NCBI GenBank assembly: GCA_005281725.1
Contig: SSBO01000014.1
Span: 165,223-229,222, forward strand
Source: Wuchereria bancrofti
Taxonomy: Eukaryota; Nematoda; Chromadorea; Rhabditida; Onchocercidae
Direction: 5' to 3'
DNA length: 64,000 nucleotides
Each line of letters starts with the position of its first letter. The first letter of the stretch is position 1. The notes under the pieces were generated by a model. The model did no database searches, was not told the origin of the DNA, and saw only the letters and a program-made list of their open reading frames with translations. This document shows positions 31,301 to 42,781 of this stretch, in pieces. A program made the position numbers and the translations under genes.

Positions 31301-34300
31301 CGATCCATGTGTATTTGACTTTAGCATCTTAAGTACCTCAGTAAATTTTCAATTAAATAGTCTGATTTGTCTTTATAGTAATTCAAATGGTCTTATTAAG
31401 TACTGATATTGAATGAGTGAAACTAAAAGGTAGGTACCTGCAGAGCAAGCATCTTCCATATGTTGTTGATTGTTTCGTATCACTATAACAAGGAGCCATA
31501 TGAGGATAACAATGACGAGTGAATCGGCTCCTATCCATGTATACCAGATATTATCCTTCAGGACAGTTAAGTAATAAAAGTCTAGAAGGCCATATTGTAA
31601 GACTACAAGTGCTAAACACAGGATGAAGAGAAATACGTCAATGCATCCACGCAAATAACGATCTGCAAGTATAAATATTTTTTCATATCCTCCTTTCAAA
31701 AATTTTCTTAAATTTAAATATTCAGGAAATATCTTCTTTAGTTACTGGCATATTCTGTTTAAGGATAACCTCTTAAATCAAGAAAAGATCAATAATATAT
31801 TGTTGATACATTAGTAATATTGCCATCATACGAATTTGAAATATGGCGTCGCTTAATTTTTAGAATTCATAATACAGATGCAGTGAATTTTGATCTGCAT
31901 GCTTCTTTTAAGTTTATATTTAAGTTTATATATATATATTTATTTATTTATCTTTATAAACGAATGTATATAGTTATGAATTCACCGTTGACATCAAAAG
32001 AGTAGTAATGCTATCATAATTTTAGTAGTGAGCTATTGATAAGCTCCAATAATATTTAGTTCAAAAGATTGAAAAATGTCTCATTTTCGATATTGACCAT
32101 TACTTACAACTGTATTGAAATAGTTATTGTATCTAAAAATGGAATGAATAATGCAATGAGCAAACTTACTTGGTGTGACAGTCATCTTCGCCGCTGAATA
32201 AATAAATCGTGTGTTATTGTGAGAAGTGAATTTTTCAGGAAAAGTCTCCCCTAATATGCCTGAATAGAAAGATTCGTGAGGAATGCGCTCTTCCTCGTTC
32301 TCCTCGATGGCCTCTTCAGTGGCCTGGCGCTCCTCCGAAATACTCTGATTTTCTACAAATCCTGAAGTATTCACGTTAATGAGAAATCAGAGACTGGACG
32401 ATATAAGAGTATGAATAGTTAGCGTTGCTTGTCAAAAATGAGTGATCAAAATTTTTTATATGAAAGACAAGGAGTTGTAAATATTCTCCGTTATTCCTTC
32501 TACCAGGATAATTTCGATAAACAAGAAGCATAAGTGGTTTGTTATTTATTATTATTATATGTGTGTTTATATAGGAAGCGTACGGATCGAGGGGTTTATT
32601 TAAAATACTTGTTAAGCCGTGCTTGATGGGATGAAAATATGGAAACTGGGCATGAGATGGTTCGGAACTGCTTTTTATTTGACCTGAATTTGGCGTAATT
32701 TATTTCCATATACTAGGATTTATCCTTTTATTTTTGTTCAATACAAAAATTATCTATTAAAAAAAAAGATAATCGTACAATTGGGATAATTTAATGCTAG
32801 AGCACGATGCTTCCTCAAGGATTTATGAGAAATTTTTTTCTCACCCTTATGTTAATCAGAAACATAATTAGCATTTCAAAGGTTTCAATGATTCCAAACT
32901 ATTGAAAGCAAGGAAGTTCTTTTTCTTTTTTCCTTCCTGTAATATGTTGTTATAAGTTAGACAGATATTTACTATAGTCTGTAAGGAATTCATCCTGGCA
33001 TATGCATGAACAAAGGCGTGAAGTTGTATCGGATGTCATTTCTCACAGGGAAAAAGCTTAGATTATATAGTTCTTTTCATGTTCCAGTTTAATTAACGGG
33101 TAAAAGTCTTACGAATATTACGGGCATGAAACCAATCTATGTATATCGTGACATATAGATCACGCAATCGAAATACTTAATTAGGACTTGAGAGGCGGGT
33201 TTGGTACTAGTTTCATTATTCTTCCGATCTAAAATTATAAGATTATAAATTCGGTAGAGATGACCTGCTGTTAGTTTTTGGATTTAAAATATCGCTGATA
33301 TATAGATATAAAAGGAGGTATATACGTGGTTGCTAATGACATCGATTAATTCTATTCATGGTCACAGAAAGAGTTCTATTATGAGAAAAAGATCTAAGCT
33401 TAGTTACAACATATGTGTAATTTAATAGAAAATGGAGTGAGAATATCGGAGATTAGCCGATCTTCCGGGCGTCAGCTGTGTGCTATTGTCCATTAGAAGC
33501 GGTACACATTAAATAAAGCATACACTGTTTCTGGTATTCTCTTCTCTAAGCATCATAGGTTCTAGGGAAGAGTAGTGGTGCAATAATTTTACCATTCATC
33601 GCAAGTGTAAGATGGTCTTGCATTAATATAGACCTAAACAGTGTACTGATAAGAAAATTATATGCAATCATTATCCTGAAATTGTGGAATTTGTAATTTG
33701 CTTACAATTTTGAACATTATTATTATTATTATCATTATTATCTGAAGTCCAAACAAATGAATAAAGTATCAAATATTAAGAGGTTTTTAGGAAATTAATT
33801 CACGAAGCCATATGGGACAGGAATTTGTCAACATTTCATCACGAGGATTTAAAGCATAGTTGACAAAACAAACACGTTAGTTTCCTGAAAGATCAGAAAA
33901 ATGTTTTCAACAAATCTAGAGCTAGTTTTTAAAGCAAATTTTCCTTCTTTTTTATCTGTTTAGAAAGAGGAGAGAATACAATTGAAATGTAACACATGGA
34001 AATAGATAAAGTTTGTGAAATTAAAGGATTAGTAGAAAACTAGAGAAGTGTCTCTTAACTTTCGTTTTACTTTATCACTGTTATACCTAATCTTTCAAAC
34101 CAACTTCACCACAGTTTTATGTTAGCAAAACAAGGACAGTTATACAAATCTCTCAGTACAGCTTGATTAAACTCCCTAGTAACTATCAGCAATTTTGTTA
34201 ACTGTTAAGGATTGAGCGAAACAAGATTTAAAGTTAATTTAAAAAGTATTGAAATAAATTGCCTAATTTAAAATAATATAATCACAACAATATATGATTA

Positions 34301-37300
34301 TTATTACTACTAGTAAAGACAGAGTGAAATAGAGCTTGTGTCCGATGATTAACATATAGTTAATGAGGCTGTGTTGAGCACCTACCACCACGGTAAACAT
34401 CCACAAACATTTGTTTGCTTGTCTACTTGAAAGAAATATCTTTTCTTTCGTCATCCTGCTTTATTAGTATACATCTGTATCGGTATATATATACATATAT
34501 ATATATGTGTGTGTATGTATGTATGCATATGTGTGTCTACGTGTATATGTATGTTTATGTATGTGCACGTGTAAGTGTATGTTGTATACGTACCTGTGTA
34601 TATTTATTTATATATAAAATCCACTTAAAATCAATTTATGATCGATCGTAAGAAGACATTTTATTTCCCGAAATTTTACTATTACAGAACTTCTAAATTT
34701 CATCCCTATCTCAGCTGTAAACTATAACATTTTATAATGTATATAGAGTAATTGTTGATATTTTTTTCTTTTCTGCATTTGCATTTCAAATTAAAAATTT
34801 CAAATTATGAATCCAAAATACTTTTATCTACTCTTTTTCTAGATCCACAATAATCAATGCTTGCACAATTAGTTTACAGCTGATTATAAAATGAAACTTT
34901 GATATTTTATAGCATGATTATTCATTGTCAAATATACGAGGGTGAAGAAAAAGAAATAACTGTTAGGTTATAGTTGTGGAATTTTCTTGAGTTTGTACGA
35001 CGCTAATTTTTATGGCTGATTTTTAAACTGAGGATTTTTGGGTTTCCTAGAATGTGACGATGGATTAAGTTGAGAACACTCAAATATATCCAAATTCATA
35101 GATAGACCAAAGTTAGGAATTAATTATGTATTGCACGGTCATACTTGCAGTTATTAATATCACCAGATTACAAAATTGTTATCATGGAACAAACCATAAA
35201 GCAAAGAAAAAATTATAATCATTGCACTATTCAATGAATAAATGACGAATGGAAAATATGTAATTTTGCTAAGGTTACTACGTTATAATTAATGAATGGT
35301 AAAATTGAAAGATCCATGAATCCATTAAAATATCATATATGCATATATCATTATAAATCTATGAACTTGGTGCAATCTCAGAAGCGTGATACGTGAAACG
35401 TAAGGAGAAAGTTAGAAGCTATGGAAGCTTATTATGAAGCAGTGGGGCGAGTGATCAAGATGAGATAAATTGAATGTTATGGAGAAAATTCTCGAGAATC
35501 AGATGATAGAGGTTGTGGGAAACAAGATCAGTCTCTGTGTGTGTGTCTCTCCCTCTGTCTCTCTCTCTCTCATTCTCTCTTAGCACTCACCAATACCATG
35601 TATGCCTGCCAAGCGGTATCCGTGTGACGACATTATAGTTCGTGTATAATATCAGTAAGTGCTTTTAATATGCGACAAACATTTTAACTGATGTCAATGA
35701 ATAAGCGAGCTTGTGCACATGTATATATGTGTGTGTGTATGTGTATTCCACAGATCTTACCGTGTGAGCATTAGCGTTTAACGTCACGTCTATTAAACCA
35801 CACTGAATTGTTTACGAGTTTGAAATGATGTCTGAACCTCCAACTACCGGTCATTTGTTCATATATCTGTCTGCTCACTTCTATTCGCATGAATGAATGA
35901 ATGATGATGATGATGAATATTTGAGTAGCTTGATGATGGGCACTCTTCAAACCTGCCATCATTCAATGCCATCATTAGTTGGCACCTACCTTTATTATCA
36001 TTGTTGTAGATGATGATGATGATGATGCTCATGAGGAGGACAAGGTGAAATCTATTTTAAAAATTAATTCGACTTCACTGTAAGTGTGACTTTTAGGATA
36101 ATGGATTTCTGGATGAATTATCATGAGGAATATTCCTTGATATTACTGTAATCTAAATTGCCTTAAATGTATGCATGCTTTATTGATAAGTCGTCGACAA
36201 TTAGCGGTAGATTATGTGGAGCAGAATTAGGTTGATTTTATCAAAGAAAAATTATTAGTGAAATACGAAATGAATTAACTGTTAATCAATAGATGAAATG
36301 AATGAATAATTTAGATGAAAAGTAATTTAAAGTGCGTATGCAATAAAAGGAAACAGATGGGAGTAAAGGAAAATTTACATCTTAAATTTTGAAAAAAGAA
36401 AGCTAATTGTGGAAGAATTCCTTCTATGTGGGAGTTGAATTTTTAATGAGAAAACGGAATGGATGATCTCGAATGGGACTAGAACATATTTATCTTAGTG
36501 CAGTTGTATGAGTTATGATACAAAAGATAGTTTGGATTCGGAAAAAAAAAAGCTTTAAAACTGCGATATTAACATGGGACGAAAGCTAAGCTGTTTTGAA
36601 TATATGACTGCTCTTTTAATAATTAATGGATAAAACGAAATAAAAAGTTTGAAATGGTACTGTAAGTAGAGCTATATATAGATAAGTGACAGGATGAAAA
36701 AAAGAAAAAAGTCAAGGTCCATCGAGTAAAGAAAAAAAAAGCTTTTTTTTTTTGATTTTTAAAGAGGATTATTTCCTGTCGTATTGCTTCCATTCCATCT
36801 CCCTTATTTCATCTTTACCTTGCTACTTGTCTCATTACTGTAATTTTATACCAGTACTTATCATTTTATTGGATATCATTTTACTGGATAAGAACAATGA
36901 AATTCGTTTATGAATAGACATAAATTATATCGAACAAAAGAAGAAACGAATAGTGTTAATAAAAGCACGTTTACGTATAAGTATTTGGTTGGAAGAAAAC
37001 GTCGGGATAATGCAGTTTGAACAGGATGGGGTACATTCATGCAATAAACATATTTATCATCAACATCTCGGTGCAATTTCAGACTTCCGTTAGGATTTTA
37101 ATCAAATTTGATGTAATTGATGAGAGAATGGATTGGTTTGGATAACTCCGGATGGAAATAAAGGAAGGGAAAAGAGAAAGAAAAATAGAAATGAGCATAT
37201 ATTAGTTATTTCTCAACAATATATAACATTTCAGCTAATAAATTAGCAGCGTAGTTGATAGATAAATCTTGGTTAGTACATTAGAAAAACAAATTTTTTG

Positions 37301-40300
37301 AATTTCTTAAGATTTAGTAATTTTAAGGATCAATTATTTGAGTTCAAATTTGAGCAACACATAATTTTGCATTGCAGTTATTGCGCTAATTTGTGAATCG
37401 AACTAGAGTGTAAAAGCAGATGTAAAATTAAACTCTTTGCTAATTTGTGTTTATTTACTTGCTTAGATTAGTGAAATAAAGTTACAATTGTAACATAGAG
37501 GGAAATATTCAAGTTGTTTACAAATTTTTTATTTGTATTATTAATACAAATTTTGGATAAATTATGAATAATTATTTATCAATGCATAAATTAACATCTT
37601 ATAATCCTAAATTGATTTTAAAATAATATTATAGACATACCTCCATCAATATTAAGCGTCACAATAACAGGTGGCTTCTTTATGGTCATTCAAATCGATA
37701 GTCGAAGTTTTATTGCTCCCGTTGGGGGATGAATGTTATGATGACGATGGTAGACGGAAATGATGGCGGCAGCAATTGGTAGGAGTAATAGTAAAGTAGG
37801 AGTAAGAAAGAATACTAGTAGTATTAGTAGTAGTAGTAGTAATATAATAGTGAATTTAGGGTTTGACAAAGCATAGAGAGCCGTGCTTGGTTTATTGAAA
37901 TCAATATAATAGCAGAGTTCGAAATAGCACAACAGAATAAAATGGAAGTGCGAAGGAGTGGAAATGTAGAAATGGATGAATATAGGGAAAGGAAAAAGAA
38001 GAGAGGTGGGGACAAGCATCATGCTTCAGATTTGACCCATAAGTATCCAATTAATTATTACTACTGCTTATAGGGTATACATGTATTAGTTAAAAAAGAA
38101 GAAAATAAAAAAAAATGAAATTGGAAATGAAATTTTGTGAAATAAATTGAAGAAAAAGATAAAAAGATTTAACACTTATATTATTACATTGATAATAGAT
38201 AGCTATGTAATTTGAATCGGAAAGTTTTAGCTTACATTTTTGCTGTTGCTAAATGCAATAACACATTACATAGTAAAGTTTAAAGTAACTGCATAAATAT
38301 CTAAAGATTCCATGCTAGTAAAATAATTTGAAATTACTGCACAAGTATCCAATTAATTATTACAACTGCTTATAGGGTACACATATATTAGTTAAAAAAG
38401 AAAATAAGAAATAAAATTGGAAATGAAACTTTGTGAAATAAATTGAAGAAAAAGATAAAAAGATTTAACACTTGTATTATTACATTGATAATAGATAGCT
38501 ATGTAATTTGAATCGAAAAGTTTTAGCTTACACTTTTGCTGTTGCTAAATGCACGTTATATAGTAAAGTTTAAAGTAACTGCATGAAGTATCTAAAAATT
38601 CCATGCTAGTAAAATAATTTGAAATTACTGCCATTATTATTGTGTTATATTACTGCATTATATTTAATTAATGATGGGATATTTTCTAGAATTTATCTTT
38701 TCATCTCTAATTTTTGATAACACTTTGGGGAGTAATAAAATAGTGAAAGAAAAGAATAGAAGGTAAATATACATTGAAATGCTAATAGGTAATCTGTAAG
38801 TTTAAAATACTCTAATTGTTTTGTGTCTTCCTTCATTTCAAAACCTTATTATGCTTATCTCTCTCTCTCTTTTTTTTCTCTTTCTCTTTCCTTCTCTTCC
38901 TTTTTCCGTTAATGTGAAACAATGTAATTCTTGTTATGCTATCTCTAGACATTAAAGAATGCCTGTAAAATCTGATTAGTTTGTCTTCGGGATACTTAAT
39001 CCTAATGAGAAAGTGCTGTCAGAGTAATATCTGAAATTTTGATTGAACTCAATTCTATTAGTATCTGAAAAGCGGAATACTGGTAATCCAAAACAAGTCA
39101 TTTGGGAATACTTGAATGAAATTCGCAGTTTAATAAAAATAACAATAACGACCAGTTTAACCAAGTGCCATTATTTATTTTGTTATAAAAAGCACGATTT
39201 TTCAATACATTAATTTTATTAATTCTCGCTGATTCCAGCAGAAAAAAAAAAAAAAAAAAAGGAAACGATTGAGAATAATTTAATAGATTTTTGAATTTTT
39301 GAATGGATATGAAATGATTTCACATTCACTGAAAATTTATTGTTAATGGAATATGTATAGTTGAAAAAGTGGACGGAAATATTGCGGAAGAAGAAATTGT
39401 CCGAATGTAGTAGTGATTGATTGGATATGATGTATTACATATGCTGCTGTCATTAAGCATTATGCTTTCATATACATGTCAGAATTTGAAAAGATAAAGC
39501 CTTTCTTTATGAATCTCGAATTAAAGAATTCAGAGCCAGTTACTAATAGCTGGATAAGTCAGAACGTCTTTTTTTTTTCTTGTTCAAATTAATTAGTGTT
39601 GTAAATTATCAGCGTCGAGATTTTAGCTGGTTTTCAAGATTGCTAAATTTATAATTCGAGATATTATTATCTTCATTATATAATAGATGAAGCAGGAAAG
39701 ACTAGTACTTCAATATTCATTATTTCGATCAGCTAGTAATAGGTCAGGTGGTGGTTTACTGCCATTTTCTTTTCAGACAAAAATTGAAAAATTGATTTTT
39801 TTTTCTAATTTTTGCAAACATTTTTTTGCTAATATTGAAATATGCTTTAGAGAGGAAGATTCAAAAGACTGTGGGAGAAATGAAATGTTTTCCTGAATGA
39901 GGGTAAACTCCAAATGAAAAGAAAAAAAAAGCCTTGGGAGTGTTTAAGAATTTGTTAGTAACGGATCACTGAAATTCACTAAAAGAGGACCCATTCTTCT
40001 TTAAAATATCGATGTAGTACTTCAAGAAAATTGTCTTTTCATTTCCTCTATTCTTACACTTGATTTATTCCTTTCGTTGAATAATATTACTCAATGTTAA
40101 CCCTTATCATTAATCAAATTGATAGTTTAACACGAACATTTGTATGATACGTCACACCATTGTTGTAGTGCATCACTTTTTTTTTCTCGCATTTGAAGCC
40201 AAACAATGATCATTTTTAAATTCAACTTTCTTGAAAACTTTCTTTTATTAGCTTATTCAAAATATTCTCAAATTTTCAAAAAATATCAACTGAAATTTCA

Positions 40301-42781
40301 AAGTAGTATTTCAATTAATGTTCACTAGTAATGGCATTTTTTCAATTTATTGGTGTCACTAGATAATTGAGGATTATAATGCACATATCATTGAGAAATA
40401 CTTTTCCAGGAAGTGCATGCAATTGTTGAAGATCTTTCGCTAAAACTTGGAACATCTGGTGAAAAATGGTTACAATCAGCAACAAAAAAGCCGAAATATT
40501 TCGAATTTACACCGGTCGAGCTCTATGCAATCACAGAAAGAATGAAATTAGCTGAGCCAACAATAAATGGTACGTTATTTTTTTGATAACAAAACTTTTG
40601 TATCATAGTTTTCCGATTCATGAAATGCCATATAGTAATAAAAGAAAAGGAAGAAAATATTGAATTAGTTAGAGTTTTTTTTTTTTCGAAAAGAACGAAA
40701 GGAACTATATTCTTTGAGAAATTGATGTAAATCAGGTTTTTATCTTTGAGGTGACGGAAAAACGGATGTTGCAAATTATGTAGAATTTTTACATAATGTT
40801 CGAAATTTAAAAGTTCGAGGTGCTCGAGGTTATGTTGGCACATCGAATATCATATGGAATTCCTTACCATTTGGTCTTAATCTATGCAAAAATATTACAG
40901 CATTATGGGTAGGTTTTACATTATTAACAGTTTTTTGAATAAAAAAAAAACGATATAAATTATGAGTGAATCATCAATTAATTGGTATATTAACATTCGC
41001 AAAAGTTTCAGATAAGCGATTTTGATGTACGCATGATTCATGACTTATATTCGGTGCGTAATACATGTAAACGGGTCGTCATCCATTATTCCATGAAAAA
41101 ACTTTCAGTTAGTTTTGTTTCTCAATTCCATTAATGGGTTGCCGATATTCATCGGAGGATTATAATTTCTATCATGGTTGTGTAAGAATAAAAGTATAGC
41201 TACATCCATCGATTTTTCTGAAGCACGAATGTATTCTTTTTTTTTTTTTTTAAGGATTTCCTCCTAGAACCCAATGAAATGTTGCCAATTGAGAATCAAG
41301 AGAAGTGGTCTTCTCTTGAAGAAGTTGATTTTTCATTCAACGAACTTGAAGAAATTGATGAAAGCATTGTAAGTTTTAATAAATGGGTGCATTTTATGTT
41401 TTTAAAAATAAAAGTAAACCAAAGTAATTAGGTTGAAAATTGTCTTACGAAAAACAATTAGCGTAATTTTGTATTTATGATTTGATCAATGATTTTCGAA
41501 CCGTCACCGTATTTCAGATGATAACTTTATTTGAATTATCGAAATTATCTTTTTAAGGATTTCATGTAATACTATTCAGGTTTAATTTTCAGAGTTTGTT
41601 AAATTTGGTAAGGAAAATGAACTTATCGCATAATCTTCTGCGAAGTATTGGAGATCACTTGCAACATCTCACAATGTTAACTGAACTTAATCTTTCACAT
41701 AATGCTATTGAAGATTTGGATTTATGGTATATGAAATTGGGTAATGTAAAACGCTTGTATCTTGTTGGCAACAAAATATCTGCACTGAATGGTATCTTTG
41801 CTTATATCAGATTAGTTAAGTGAATAAATTATAATTATGCTTAGCATAATTTGTAGCATTATAAACTTGTGTGAATAGTGCTGTTTTATTTATTTATTTT
41901 CGTTAATGATTATTGTTTCATAATTTCATCTCTTCTTTAAAACTGATTTGTTTTTACAGGATTGCATAAGTTATATTCCTTGGAATTTTTGGATTTAACC
42001 GATAATGTTATTGCTTCTCCCGATGATATTCGAGCAGTTGGTACTCTCCCTTGCTTAGATCATCTAATTTTGCGAGGCAATCCAATCCGGCAAGTCATTG
42101 AATATAGAATAAAAGTTTTGGAGCACTTCGGCGAACGAGCTATTGAGGTTGTTGATTTGATTCGAACTTTCATTAAAGAATAAAAAATGGATGTTTTTCT
42201 ATATAAAAGTTTTCAAAAAAAAAGGATCAATCAAATATGTATGAAGATAGCTTGCTACCTGGTCATTGAATGACCAAGTAGTTCTCATGAATAGGATGAC
42301 CAGCATTAGTAAGTGCAGTTTGTACGTGCACTTGGACTTGTGTAGTCCTAAATACCGTTTACATTTAATGTTTACATTTAATTGAATATTGTAGGTGAAA
42401 TTGGACAGCAGGAAACCTGATCAACGTGAAGGAGATACGGTAGCAGTTCGTTTAGCATTACGGAAAGCACGAGAAGAGAAAGAAGAACAGACTCGGAAAA
42501 AAGCATTGGGAATCGATGAAAAAAAGAAGTTAAACTTGAACTTTTTTTTTTTTACTTCCTAAAAATTTTCTTTAGTATTTAATTCTTAGAACATTTCTAT
42601 GATAAAAATTAGAAAATATTTTTGCTATTTATGAAACCAAGCAGAAATTATCGGTAGCAGAATTAGCAATTATTGCCATGAAATCAGATCTTTCACTAAG
42701 CTAATTCCTGGAACAAAAAGAAATGTTTATTGCAGATCTTTATCCGACAAAGATATAGACTCTCCAATTCGTTCGCTGTAA
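28386..42781 (+). CDS. nish-1: Nischarin orthologue (PX domain and leucine-rich repeats)
   Basis: Nischarin binds phosphoinositides at endosomes and, in vertebrates, restrains integrin alpha5, PAK and Rac signalling. Exons 28386-28481, 28791-28931, 29160-29303, 40410-40569, 40751-40908, 41012-41107, 41255-41368, 41593-41791, 41960-42147, 42395-42528 and 42736-42781 join in phase into 491 residues. The PX domain covers about residues 15-125: RRYSDF at 49-54, the proline loop FLPPKK at 69-74, and RRIELEKY after it. A nischarin-typical linker follows (PVELYAITERM, then GTSNIIWNSLPF). Leucine-rich repeats run from about 285 to 405, including LDLSHN-like units, KLGNVKRLYLVGNKI and GLHKLYSLEFLDL. 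A basic/acidic coiled segment (RKAREEKEEQ) and a short tail ending SPIRSL close the protein. The vertebrate protein is about 1500 residues, so only the N-terminal third is represented. The last exon is supported by a strong acceptor (tttattgcag) and phase. An 11.1-kb intron after exon 3 houses an antisense gene. Confidence 0.9.
29357..29652 (+). CDS. Possible alternative 3' exons giving a PX-only nischarin isoform
   Basis: Just inside the large intron, a segment noticeably richer in GC than its surroundings can be read as two exons, 29357-29471 and 29531-29652, after acceptor aactag and a 59-bp intron (C|gtaaag ... ctttaag|CG). Phases fit exon 3 exactly and end in TGA, giving a 205-residue protein made of the PX domain plus about 78 residues that look like ordinary protein (for example NVRIVICVREPAEGFESGY and RFPRVMDVVVILVPLPPID). 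I recognise no domain in this tail. It could also be a decayed exon pair or a different gene's remnant. A simple read-through of exon 3 is also open, to 29546, in another frame. Confidence 0.4.
29933..29938 (-). terminator. Candidate poly(A) signal of the TMEM121-like gene
   Basis: AATAAA on the minus strand, about 160 bp downstream of the TGA at 30099. It is the nearest good hexamer on that strand. Confidence 0.3.
30099..32185 (-). CDS. TMEM121-family multi-pass membrane protein, nested in a nischarin intron
   Basis: Minus-strand exons in order: 32185-32170, 31662-31438, 31318-31233, 31099-30878, 30628-30461, 30329-30099. All donors are GT, all acceptors AG and all phases agree, giving 315 residues against about 319 for human TMEM121. 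Recognisable family stretches are YLRGCIDVFLF, then YTWIGADSLVIVILIW, IGWFLYSIVLAGKVAVCFRL, DLIDTICFLDLLW, DLPFWLELTIL, and the C-terminal DASILMIKNVAMIYLAVRD followed by QYWRHKK. About six to eight hydrophobic helices are visible, with a short polar C-terminus (GATNDDDN). The start MTVTP is chosen because it gives the family length; the frame stays open upstream for another 63 codons. The 31318 acceptor could be nine bases upstream. TMEM121 function is poorly defined in animals, so I assign only the family. It lies wholly inside nischarin intron 3 on the opposite strand. Confidence 0.85.
32186..32361 (-). CDS. Possible N-terminal extension or 5' exon of the TMEM121-like gene
   Basis: Upstream of the chosen ATG the frame stays open with acidic, protein-like content (EERQATEEAIEENEEERIPH, then SFYSGILGETFPEKF) and unusually high GC for this locus. 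No ATG occurs in frame before a TGA. A usable acceptor (atacttcag) sits at about 32362, so this could be part of an internal exon fed by an undetected upstream exon. The alternative is 5' UTR. Confidence 0.35.
34480..34620. repeat. TA/TG/TATG microsatellite cluster
   Basis: Imperfect runs of TATA, TGTG and TATG units over about 140 bp. The apparent open frame here, rich in Tyr, Val, Met and Cys, is a product of the repeat. Confidence 0.85.
38041..38632. repeat. Tandem duplication, unit about 300 bp, diverged
   Basis: 38041-38342 and 38343-38632 align end to end with scattered substitutions and a few short indels (for example ACTACTGC versus ACAACTGC, and loss of a few bases in the AATAACACATT segment). 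Divergence shows this is an old real duplication, unlike the exact 159-bp duplications at the N joins. No coding content is seen. Confidence 0.85.

Larger units (their letters stand above)
32375..40409. other. Remainder of nischarin intron 3
   Basis: 8 kb with no convincing exon on either strand. It is less AT-rich than the rest of the non-coding DNA and includes ATG/GAT-triplet runs (35890-35920, 36005-36030), a TATG/TG tract (34480-34620), a CT tract (35535-35582), and a tandem duplication at 38041-38632. Part of it should be the promoter of the nested minus-strand gene. Confidence 0.55.

Noticed and set aside
34415..34651. Open frame rich in Tyr, Met, Cys and Val
   Set aside because: Encoded entirely by the TATG/TG microsatellite.
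37690..38022. 110-codon minus-strand open frame
   Set aside because: Low-complexity Leu/Phe/Ser sequence over TAG/TAA-type triplets; no homology recognised.
42529..42562. Read-through end of nischarin exon 10 giving a poly-Phe tail
   Set aside because: The stretch is a T homopolymer typical of an intron; splicing at AA|GTTAAA to the 42736 exon is in phase and gives a sensible C-terminus.
42645..42703. Possible extra nischarin exon after acceptor ccaagcag
   Set aside because: No donor of the required phase exists in exon 10, and the stretch does not join in frame to the last exon; the stronger ttgcag acceptor at 42735 fits without it.
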